DNA of 64,000 nucleotides from Nectonema munidae. Its lineage: Eukaryota > Nematomorpha > Nectonematoida > Nectonematidae. Within the stretch, counting starts at the first letter, position 1; each line of letters opens with the position of its first letter. Below are positions 26,601 to 38,600 of this stretch, in pieces. The notes under the pieces were generated by a model. The model had not been told where the DNA came from. It made no database searches and saw only the letters and a list, made by a program, of their open reading frames with translations. The stretch covers positions 1,178,001 through 1,242,000 of the forward strand of contig JAUIRK010001052.1 in the NCBI GenBank assembly GCA_030549495.1, in the 5' to 3' direction. The position numbers and the translations under genes were made by a program.

Positions 26601-29600
26601 TTGGTAAAAGATTGTGTCCTTAACACTTCTTCCATTTATTTTGTATTAAATCAATCTTCTTCTTCTTTGTACTTTACAATATAAATGATATTTATTTAAT
26701 AAAAAATACATAAAGTAACAAATTATAATAATTATATATAGATAATAAATAGTTTTTAATAATAATTAAATAATATTTTTGATTCAAATATATTCATCAA
26801 AAAATTTTTTATTCTTTTTTCACTCCAATTTTGTTTTCATTGGTAATGCCTGCTCATTCTTCAAAAGATTATATAATCTTTGATGATAGTTGCGATGAAA
26901 GTACTGGAAGTGAAAGTTCTTCATCTAATTCAAGTTTTGATACTAATTCAAGTACTTCCAGATTGTGAAGTTATCAGCAAAAAGTGTAAAAAAAGTTTGC
27001 CGAGTTTCGACCAAAAAAGGAATTTGTTTCGAAAGACAAAAAACACGTTGGATGAAAAAAACTTTTTCGAAGAAAACGCAAAAACTAAATTTGATGAGAA
27101 AAGAAGGTGGTCCATCAAAATAGTTGTTATCTTGCAAATCAAGGTGCAAGTTTACACAATATATGCCTGCTAAACCTGACAAATTTGGAATAAAGTTCTG
27201 GCTTTTTTCAGACTCCAAAAACGGTTATGTGATGAATGGCTTTCCATACATTGGTAAAGAAGATAACAGATTCAAGCCTTTAGGAGAGCATGTTGTCATG
27301 AAAGTTATGGCACCTTTTTTGAACATGTGACTCAACGTAACAACAGATAACTTTTTTACTAGTTTATCTCTTGCTTTTCAAAATCTATTCTGGGAACGAT
27401 AAGATCACACAGAAGAGAAATACCACAAGAATTTGTTGAAAAAGCTAAATCTTTGAACTTAATAGAGTCTATTATCATTTATAATGAGCACGCCATATTG
27501 CATGCTTATAAAGCAAAGAAAAATAAAGTTGTTTATCGCGTGTCTACATTACAGAATCATTTCGCTTTGGGGGAAGAAAACAATCCTAAAGGATTACAAT
27601 TTTACTAAAGGAGGGGTAGATACACAACTATTATAACAACTTTTTATTAGTAGACCCTCAACAAGAAGATGGACCATGGCGGTGTTTATATTCTTGATAT
27701 GTGTGGTCTGAACTCTTTCATCTTGTCTAAAAAAATAGGTATTATTAACTGTTCAAGAAGAGAATCCATTTTTCTACAGAGAATCAATGTAGAAAAGAAA
27801 ATTGTCTCTTATGCTTACCTTGGAAAAACCAGAAACGCTTCCTTCTTCAAAAAGGAATTATTATTTGTAATAAAATAAAAAGAATTATAATTTGTAAAAA
27901 AATTTAAAAAAACTAAATGTGGCAAATGCGTTAATTTAGTAAGCGAATCCTGTTCTAAAAACATATGTTCGAAACGTTATAAATAAAATTGTTCCATTTT
28001 ATTTTTTTACTTTATACTCTCTATATTTTATAAATTAATTCAAGTTATCATAAATGTAAAAGGAAAACCATAGTAAAAGAGTATATACATATCTATAAAA
28101 TTGAATCAAAATAGGGCAGATAATAATTATTCATTCAAAACTGATCATTATATGCACAAAAAAAAAGATTTTATTTTAGCATATGGGTCAATTGACCCTT
28201 TTAGTCGTTAAAGGTATAAGAAATTTCTGGTCGTTGCAGAGTTAAATCTAAGGCGTAATTTATTATAAGCCGGACATCTTTTCTAATTCGCGACTACAAA
28301 TAAAGGAATTTTAAACATAGAAAAAAGAAGTTATCAGAAAAAACATATCAGAGGATTGTTAGCCTAGTCATTGAAAGCCTACAAAGCTATGAAGAATTGG
28401 GTAGAGTGCTGTGAAAATTAAGCTAGGAGTCCAAATGACGACGCCCCTTTTACTCAATATATTACAATGTTAGCAGTTTCCCTAGATCAAGAAAGTGAAA
28501 TGTATACCCTGCATTAAGATTGATTAAAAAACCAAGATGATATGATAAAAGATTCTTATTCAATCAGAAGATTTTGAGAAGATTTTACGTATTTGATACG
28601 TGCATTTGAAAAAAATGCAAAAAACTACATATGTGTTTCATATGAAAAAAGTAATGTACTCTCTACTAACTAACTTAAACAATAAAGTCGGCCAATAATA
28701 CACTTTTTAACTTTGTTAATATACGTACGCGTGTCTCGTTTAATAAATCTGGCATGGAATGGATCATAAGTCATTCTAAAAAGCAGGAATTTTTATTTCT
28801 AATACTTTACATATTATTTCGAGCACTCGTATTTACAAAATTATTCGTTTTTAAAGTCGACTCGGACTGTATGAACGAACAGCCTCTTAAAATTAATAAT
28901 AAACTACATAAATAAATTATGATTTAAATAAAAAATAAATTTTAAAAATACGCTATTACTTCCTTTCTATATCCTCTATCTAAAAGAGGTCTATTTTAAC
29001 CACATTATGGATATACATTCTAAGCATCTCATCCTATATAAATCTTCATTCTGTCGGCAGATGGCTTAGTGGTAGGAGCGTTCGGTCTCGAACCAGAAGG
29101 TCTGGGTTCGATTCATGACCATCTATCCAGCTATAAAAGATTATTCTTTTCTTGGATGCGATACTAACAACAACAAAAATTCTAACCATTTATAAAAGAA
29201 AAATAATTTTTTTTCATTTATTATTGTATTATAGATAAAAGTCATATTTTGCGTTAAATAAAACAAAGGTGAACAAAAATAAATTGATCATAAATCAATG
29301 TTAGACTTTTCAAGTTTAAATATTTTTCATCAATCTTATTTATAACGATAACAATTCTAAAAACATTTTCCCTTTTCAGTATCTTAGGCATGCATTTATT
29401 CGGCTGCAAGTTTTGTAAGGAACTGCCTAACGGCATAAAAATCTGCGACAGAAGAAATTTTGATTCTCTCTTGTGGTCTATTGTAACTGTGTTTCAAGTT
29501 AGTAAAATTTTATGTTTTGATTGAATTGTTAGCTCTTATAAACATGATCCCTTTTAGATCCTAACCCAGGAGGATTGGAATATAATTTTGTTCAATGGGA

Positions 29601-32600
29601 TGAATGTTGGATCTCCATGGGCTGCTCTTTACTTCGTGGTGTTGATGACTTTTGGAAATTGTGTACTCTTCAATCTCTTGGTTGCAATCTTGGTCAAAGG
29701 CTTTTCATCCGTATTTAGTCTCCTTTTTATCCAACTAACATTCACAAGCATTTACAAATCTTATTTTTTTGGTTTTTCTTCAGGTTTAAATTATCTTACA
29801 AAAATAATTAAAATAGTTATTTTATATTTCTGGAAAAAACAATAACTTTAGAAACTTTGAAATAATAAAATATGAAAAGAATTGAACACTTATCACCTTC
29901 TAGTTCGAATAATTTTTTTTAATACTGAAGTTTTTATAAGAGAAAATTTTCCAAAAATATATTCTTTATGACTTATCTGTTGTAGGTAAATTTTGAAAGT
30001 TATTACAACCAGGCCCGTTAGCATCAATTAACCCCCCTTCGGTTAAAGTCTGACGACGGGACTGATTACAATATCAATGTGGGCGTGAGTATTGTGTGAT
30101 CTTGATACTTTTCTGATAAAAATGTCTTTGGTTAGAATCCAGAAGTGAACCTTCTTTGAAAGTTATCCAAGCTTTCCATTAATTTCTAAGCAGAGTAAAA
30201 TGCACTTTGCAATGCTCAGGTAAAAAAAGAGTTAAATCATTTCTAACATACCAAATATAATGGTCTTTAATATTATCTGTCTATAAGCAATGTGATTTAG
30301 CTCCTGAAACGGCTAGCTAAGAGTTTATACAAAGCTGATGATCCGATTATAGAAACAAAATAATTTGTAAATAATGAGGCGTATCAAGAAGCCATATAGA
30401 AATATCTGAAAGCTATCGTTTCCTTAGTCAGCATCACTAAAAAGTTGTATTTAGAGTCGAAAACATTTATAAAGGAAAAATTTGTTCCGAATTGAAAACA
30501 TTTATTTGTAATATACATGTTATATTTAAGGTGCTTAAATTTAATATGAAAATTTTTATAAACAAACATAAAATATTACATGTTTAAATTTTAAGTGTTT
30601 GAAAATTGTTTTTAGTATCGAATCGCTTTATAAACTCTAAAATTGTCTCAAAATATAACATCAACTCTTTCAGCATATTTAAACTGAGAGTGTATACTTG
30701 AAAACTATTGAATCAGGTACAAGTTTAAAATGATAAAAACTGAAACAGGGGAAAATAATTATTTTAAATTCAGATACGACATTTTTAAAAACATAATAGA
30801 TTTGTACTGTACCCCTTGGTCTCGAATAAGAGTGAAAAATCGCTGTGTTTGATATGAAAACTCGAATACGTAAGGCAACTTTTACTGTTGGCTTAGGATT
30901 GAAAGGAAAACCAGTAGATTGATTGAATGTGCTCCTTATTCTCCCATCTGCATCTTTTAGCATTTGAAGTTTTGCGAGTTTTGCTCTACGATTTCACAAG
31001 ATATCATCAGACTTTATAAAAAGAAGAGTTAAAATCTTGAAAATTAAGTGAATTTAATTTATGCCGGTGTTCTTTGAAGATATTTTCCTCATTTTTTATC
31101 CTTGCATTTCTATCTTAGATTTGACTAAAAGTTTGAAACAGTTATTTGAAATCGGATACTATTTTGAAAACTTCACGATGAGCGAAAGTATACCTTTTCA
31201 AAATACTTAAGCTTGATTGAAAAGAGGCTTTACCTTTTTCATCGGATTCATTCATTTCTTTTAAAGTTTTTCTTTACCAAGTTTCATTAGTAAAAAAAAG
31301 TACTTCTCAATCCCAAAAATGATTTGCTTTTCAAATACAAGAGTTAATTAAATGCTGCGAAACTCATATTCTCAAGAAACTCCTCGCTTAGACATTCAAT
31401 ATAAGTCCTATTTTTTTCCAACGAACTTTTTTATTTTCAACTCTTTAACTCTTCTACTAAAAATTTTGAAGCTTCACCTTTCTTTTATATAAATATCCTC
31501 TTTCTATAAATCAAAAAATTTTATAAAAACACAAATGATGAATACCATTTATATGAAAATCTAAGGCAGTGTTGACCTCTTTTTTAGTTGTTTCTTATAT
31601 TCGGAGCTCCTTTTTTCAATTTTGAGCTCATTTTTCTAAAATTTTGCGTTATTTGGTATGTGAAAAGTGTTTGTATATATCATTTGATATAATTATATTT
31701 GTAAAGTTTTAAAAATTGTTTGCCTATCAACTTTTGTCATTAATGAATACAATACATGGTGGATACACTTATGCTTTAAACATTAAAAGAAAAATATCAT
31801 ATTCCCTCTCTTTATAAAGAATTACATTTTGAACCGAAGAATTTTAAATTGGCGTTGAGTAGGAGGGTATGCTAATAAACCGGATCACAATACTTACTAT
31901 ACGGACTTTCAAACAGAGTTAAGGAGTCATCCTGAAAACAAAATTAAGCGAAATTGAATCCTTATAACTCATTATGTCTTCTTAAATTTCCCATTGTAGA
32001 TTTAAAACATATTTTTCTTAAATTTCTGATGAAAGCTTGGCTCCAACATGTCGGAATTTCATTTCTCACACTCTGCTTTTCTCTAAATTTTCGTAACAGT
32101 AAGATGACTTTTTTGTAAGTCCAATTTTTAAAGGCGTTAAATTTCTTATATAATCTTCTTTCAAATTTCTGAGTGAAAAACCGTCAATTGCATTGTCTGA
32201 AAAGAAAAAGTATTATTTTACGATAAACTTTAACACTTGCATTACCAGAGTTGACAAATATATCTAAACAATAAGTGAAAAAAACACAAATAAGTGGATA
32301 TAATTTTATTTTTAACTTTTAGCACTAAGTAAAATGAACTAATGAATACTCAATAGTATCAAAGACATTCATGAATAACGTAAATAAAAGGTGATCAATT
32401 ATTCTATGGGAATCATAGTAAAATTCTGTATTCGAAAAAGAGATCTTTTATTAGCAAAGCTTTGCAACTAGACAACCTTTCTCCAACCGCATTATAAGCA
32501 TATATCTTACAGAGCTGACAAATATATCTGTATAATAAATGATCAATTTAATAAATTTAAATTTTATGTTTTATTGCTTACTCGTCAGGATGCTTAGATT

Positions 32601-35600
32601 TGTTTCTCGGAGTCTAAGATCTTGCGTTTGATTGCACAACCGACCAACCTTCTTTTAAGTTCCACTCAAGCACCTTAAATTTGTTTTATTGTTGGTATTA
32701 CATCCAAGGAAAGAATCCATAATAATTGAACAGTAAAGGATGTCACGATCGACAATCGAACTGCAAATGCTGTATCACTACCGAACGCTTCCGCTGTTAG
32801 ACCAGCTGCCAGCTTCTAAACGGCAAAACATTTTGTTGCTTTTACCCCAATCATCTTTATAAATTGGATTAGTGAATGCATTTTAAATCTATTCTAATAT
32901 GATTAAAAATTTCATATATACTTTCAGGATGATAAAAAGTTGTCTATTGGAGAAGATACGTCATCTTCATTTCAAAATGGGGAAAATCCTAGATCGTCTT
33001 TTCTCTCTTGGAAAACTTGTTGGGAAGCCCAAAAGTGTAATATACTCTTTTTATCCTTTAATCCACGATTTAAAATAATTATGAAATAAGATATTTGAAT
33101 GAACCCTTAATATAATTTTTCCTTGTAAACTTTGTTAATTGTATCCCTCAGACCGCAATAACTTTATTTCATTTAAAACCAAAATGTATGATAGATTTCA
33201 TATAAATTCTAGAAGAAAAGAAAAACCATATACATCCAAAATATTTTTATTTTTTTATCTGCCATCAATGGAAGCATACCAAATTTATGTCCTGAGCACA
33301 TATATTTTTGAAAATTTTTTAAACCAGTATTTTTCTGTTCAACGCTTTTTGCCTGATTAAATAAAAGAGTTCATTTTTGCCTGTCTTATCATTTTATTGA
33401 AAATAAACAATTGGAAAAAAGTACACATTAAGTTTATTAAGCATATATTTTAGTTTCTGAAATACTTCAGGCATTTTTTAATTGAATCATTTTTGAATTA
33501 TAATCTAACAGAGATCTTATAAAAAAAATAGGGGAAAATAAAAGGTTTTCACTTCGTTGTAAACACGCATCTTCAAAGCTTTTGTTTGTGTGGGGCTGAC
33601 AATCAGCGGAATTATACCCGAGGTTTCTCAATAAGAGAACCCGTTGTAAAGGAGCTTAAATATACGATGTTTACGTTAAGGGAATTAGGACCGCGAATTT
33701 TATTCGCAGTTTCCAAGCAATTTCGCAGTAATGCCATTCCACAGTGCTCTTAAAAGATATTAAGTTTTGTTCAAATGAATGATAATAATCCTTAGAACAA
33801 AATAAATTAGTCAAATAATTGCTTACCAAATGTTGTTTGAAAACAGATAAAAAAAAAACAAGACATATAGAAAGTATCACTGAAAAGGGCAAATAAAAAT
33901 CATTTGGGTTGCTTGGTTCAAATTGACTCAGCTTGTAAGCCGCTAAGAGCATGAACGCTAGCAAAATGCTTCCAGGGATGTACGTTTTTTTTAGTTAATT
34001 GTCAATGGGAGGCGAAGTGGAATATAAAAGAACATAAAGCTGGATGAAGAAATAGAAATTTTTTAGATTCTTGATGAAAACTTTGTAATAATAAAATGCT
34101 AGGGTTTCATTACTAAGTCACATAGGCAGATACTACACAATATTCTATAAACGGAAAAGTCAAAACGATTCACTGAAAAATTGAAATTTTAGGAATTAGT
34201 TAAGGATGTGATTCGGATCTTCAATTTTAGACAATTAAATTTGCAGAGTTGGGAATCACATTTCCGTAGATATTTACAAGACTCAACTAATCATCTAACA
34301 AGTTCAGAAGAGAAGAAGAACATTACGTTCTTTGCATTCATCAAAGAACTGTTTTGGAAAAGAAGGATTGCAAGTGAGATATAGACAAGATAAAATTATA
34401 TCATTCCAAAAAAAGGTAAGATATTTTTTACAATTAATTAAAATAAAGATAGAGAAATCTTAACTTGTTCAGGTTCGTAATTAAGAGCTTCTTTTGCAGA
34501 AATTGGGGATTTGGAAGATCTTGATCTTAGAAATTCGATAAGAGGTTTTGAGATTGACATGAAATAAATGAATTTATACGAGAATAAGGAGTTTTAATTT
34601 AGATAGAGCAAAGCAGAAAGAATTTCAATGGATTCACTTAAAAAAGATAGGAACGCTTAACTATATCTTTGCTTGACAAAATGAAGGCCAGTTTTGACCA
34701 GAGTATAAAAGAGCGAAAGAAAATGAACCAAAAGTTGTTGATGGTTATTGTTGAGAATATAGGAGCGATATGTTGATTTAAAGGCTCTTTTAAAGTCTAT
34801 ATATAGAAGCAGATAAGGCATTTTTAGATTAAAAACAGTGTTATATTTTTGAAGTATTTCAATAGCAAGATCTACGGATCTACGATTGATATAAGCAAAT
34901 TGATATGAGGTTTGAGGATGAGAGGTGGTTAAAAGTGCATATCTCATAGTCTTTTTCTAGAATTTAGCCAATACAAGAAAGCGTTGTAGGTTTCCTGTCT
35001 GAAAGTGCAGAGGATTTGTCAGTTTTGGGGATGAGGTTGATAATGCCAATTTTAAAAACAGGAGGAAAGAGGTAGTGTTTAAGGCATGCATTATAAAGTA
35101 AAAGTAATAATGCCATATAGTTTATATGATGTAAAGGCCATCTTTATTTTTTAAACTAACTTAATATTTATCTTACCAAGTTTAACCCTAGACCAATGAC
35201 ATTTATTAATTATAGTAGACTTATGGAAATAAATTTTTCAATATTATTTAGTGATAAACTTTTTCATTTCTAGATAAGTACAGAAGCCAACTTCCAATAA
35301 TCATCCACACTTCGCCTACTCCTCAAAGTTCCATTGAGAGGGATGAAGATAATTTTTTTTTATGTCATAATCTATTCAATCAAAATAAAGATCTCACTAA
35401 CTTTAGTTACAACTTACACACTCAATCAAACGTCAACGTAAGTACACATATACAATTATGAAAAGTTGAATTTTCATTAAAAATTTCTTTTTTTTATTTC
35501 AAAAAAGTATTTTATTGAACGACATTAAAAAATCTCTCTTGTAAGAATCTATTATATCAATTTTTATATTTATATTAATTTTCAGTAGCAAAGTTATTAA

Positions 35601-38600
35601 AAATTAATCTGGATCTTTTTATATTTGGTATGCATCCAAGAGAGAATAATCTTCCACAGCTGGGCCGATGTGAAAAATAAAAACGAGAATCCAAACAGGA
35701 TGTAGAGGGGATCGAAGCTACGCGCAAAGCGGGCAACTGCGCGACCATCTCACTACTAACAATGGCAAATTTTTTTAGAATAACCTGAATATTTAGCCTT
35801 TATTTTCATCCGTAGACATTTCGATTTCTGTATCGTATTTCAATTTTATAGCGCATCAATTTAAATGAACTAGACCTATCATATTCTTCGTAGAGAAATA
35901 GTAGATAAATATAAATCGCGATAGAACGAACTTAACCCAAAACTCGAATTAAGTTCGTACACAGCGAGTTTTACTATAACTGAGTTTCACTGTGAAAAGC
36001 ATCCATATATGTCAAAACAAAATTATTTATTCCTCTTATTTGAGTGTAACGTATTTTTTGTCTAAGTTGTGGGGTGAATCTAGTCTTCTAAACACATATA
36101 AAATGAAAGGTAAATTATGTAGACCATGATAATTAAGCGTTTGAATATCTGTTTGTGCATATCACATATGGGTGATTAAAAAACGTGTCACTAGCAAATC
36201 TAACACGGAAATTCATTTCGTTGTAAACACGCATCTTCAAAGCTTTTGTTTGTGTGGGGCTGACAATCAGCGGAATTATACCCGAAGTTTCTCAATAAGA
36301 GAACCCGTTGTAAAGGAGCTTAAATATACGATGTTTACGTTAAGGGAATTAGGACCGCGAATTTTGTTCGTTGTTTCCAAGCAATTTCGCAGTAATGCCA
36401 TTCCACAGTGCTCATAACAGGAAAGATTTTTAATTAACTACATATGAAAGTAACCATAGATAGGAATATATCACACTTACTAACTGTCTAAGTAAATAAC
36501 TATCTCACAAATTAACAATTACTGATTTATAATTTAGTGTTCACTATTATACATCAAGATATTTGAATTCTCTAAAAGACTAAAATATGTTAGGATATTG
36601 ACAATGAATTTCACAATTTTTATTGAGTCATTTGTTGTTTTTTTGCATTACAGTAAAACTTTTGCGCATGTGACTTAGAGATAGAATAAACTTGAAATTG
36701 GTGTGTTTCAGATTTATACTGCTTTAGGTACATGCTTTGAAAAATTATGAAATATTTAATTAATACGTTTTCCTTTAAAAATAAGTTCATTGTGATTTTA
36801 ATATTAAATTTAAATACTTAACTAAAAAAATGCTCTTTCTGACGTTTTAATTTTCGAAGTTTTTGATTTCTGACATTTTCATCAGCTATCTTTATGTATC
36901 ATCTTTGCATTTTCAGGACTTAATATTAGATCAAAAAAATATAAAAATACATCTGGTATAACTCTTTTAAAATGCCGAATGTTTTTGTTGTATGGATAGA
37001 ATTTCTCAAGGAAACGAGCTATGCTGAGAATGTAGCATGGACTTTTTCCTAGTTAATGGATAATAGCTCCATATGTAGGAAAACTTCACATTTGAATTGT
37101 CAAGAAAAAATAGAGAGAAAGAATTGATTAGTATATTTTTTAGTTTAAGTAATCTTTCGAAAAGATCGTCTAGATAAGTTTTTGTTACACATCCTAATGA
37201 TGAGTCCAGCTTGTAACCAAATTGTCATTCCACATGTTCTTTTTAAGGTAAGGTAATGTTACTTGTATTTGGAAGCATAAAAAAAAAGTTTAAACAAAAG
37301 GGATAAAAAATGCAATTACAAAAAAAATTAATAGCGAAAAAAGGCGTATTGAGAATGAAGATCTAAAAAGATATGGAAAAAAAGGTAGTTATGTTAAGTA
37401 AACATGAATAAATGAAGACAAAACGTTCACAATTTTAGAAGATAACATAAAAATATATAACAGTGTGAAGACAAAAGCCAAAAAGGCCGCGATTATGTTC
37501 CTAAATGTTATTAAATTATATACAATCTACTTACAGCTGATGACAAAATTATTAAAGAACATTATTAATCTAGGGAAATTTTACAGAACCATTCATGCAA
37601 ATTTTATTAATAATGCTTATTTTGATTCTTAGATAGGGCTGCCAGAAGTTGGCATTATCAAACAGAGACAAAAATTGTATTGAAAAAAGTCAAGAACAAA
37701 AATTTGTATTTCTTGCAAAAGTAATTAATATTAAAAATACTTTAAAGTGAGCTTTTTTACTAAAAAGGGGATAAACAATCAATCAACTTTGGAGCTTAAT
37801 TTTACTAAACTTCTTTTTTGACATATAAGATTAGTGAATGAAAAACCTGGATTCTCATTAATCTTGCGGGATTCACTTGTTAAGCGAAATCAAAACTGAG
37901 TCAATCGGGCAAACCAAAACATCTTGCAAACGTATTCTTCGATCTCTAGAATAGGTTTTACGAAGTACACACTATTCAATAAAAAACTATCTTATTGAGA
38001 AAAATATTTTTTAGGATTAAATCGTCAACTTCATTAATAAAGCTAAATTCTAAAATACAAATTGTATTTATGAAAAGTGTATTAAAAATTTAAAAAATAA
38101 GATAAAAAAATAATATAATTATAAATTAAAAATACATAAATAATTGCACACTTGATTACCTCAAATCAAGCAGTAGAAAATGCAAACTAATACGTTTATG
38201 ACATTAATTTTTACTTGCGCAGTTGACAATTCCGAAAGAAAGAAACCTGACAGACATTCTTTTGCATAAATTGGCCTGTACAGATAAAGAAAAAGGCAAA
38301 AGAAATAAATATGGCAGTGATGAGATGCGAAGCTTTTCAAATTCCACAACAACCGATCAAAAGTACTATTTAAGTTAAAAACTTCCTCAATTTGCCATAG
38401 AGTGTAAATAAACATTTTTTAGGCCCACTCTTCATGAATCTCTCTCTCGACTCTCGTTCCAAACTTGGTAAGTTGTAATTAGACTATTTTCTTTTTCTAA
38501 GACAATTCCTTGTCAACGCAGACCTTTGAATAAATGAAGATTTTTAAGGCATTTGGGCCTTTTTTCGTTCAGTGCCTTAAGTTCATCTGGAGTAGCTTAA

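Larger units (their letters stand above)
26232..29379 (+). other. Intron with piggyBac transposase fossil and SINE-A
   Basis: Elements at 26848-27880, 28142-28245 and 29056-29180. A minus-strand frame at 26321-26635 is not recognisable. Confidence 0.65.
33037..35273 (+). other. Intron with 203-bp repeat copy and LINE fragment
   Basis: Elements at 33548-33750 and 34400-35110. A plus-strand 73-codon frame at 33139-33360 directly downstream of the exon is not conserved and is probably chance. Confidence 0.65.

Noticed and set aside
26321-26635. 104-codon minus-strand frame
   Set aside because: Lys/Ser-rich, no recognisable motif, lies in an intron; cannot be told from chance.
29056-29128. Functional tRNA gene
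   Set aside because: Good A and B boxes, but the acceptor stem does not close and a shared SINE tail follows, with sister copies nearby.
30014-30070. Possible transposon end with hairpin TTAACCCCCCTTCGGTTAA
   Set aside because: No partner terminus or target duplication could be found.
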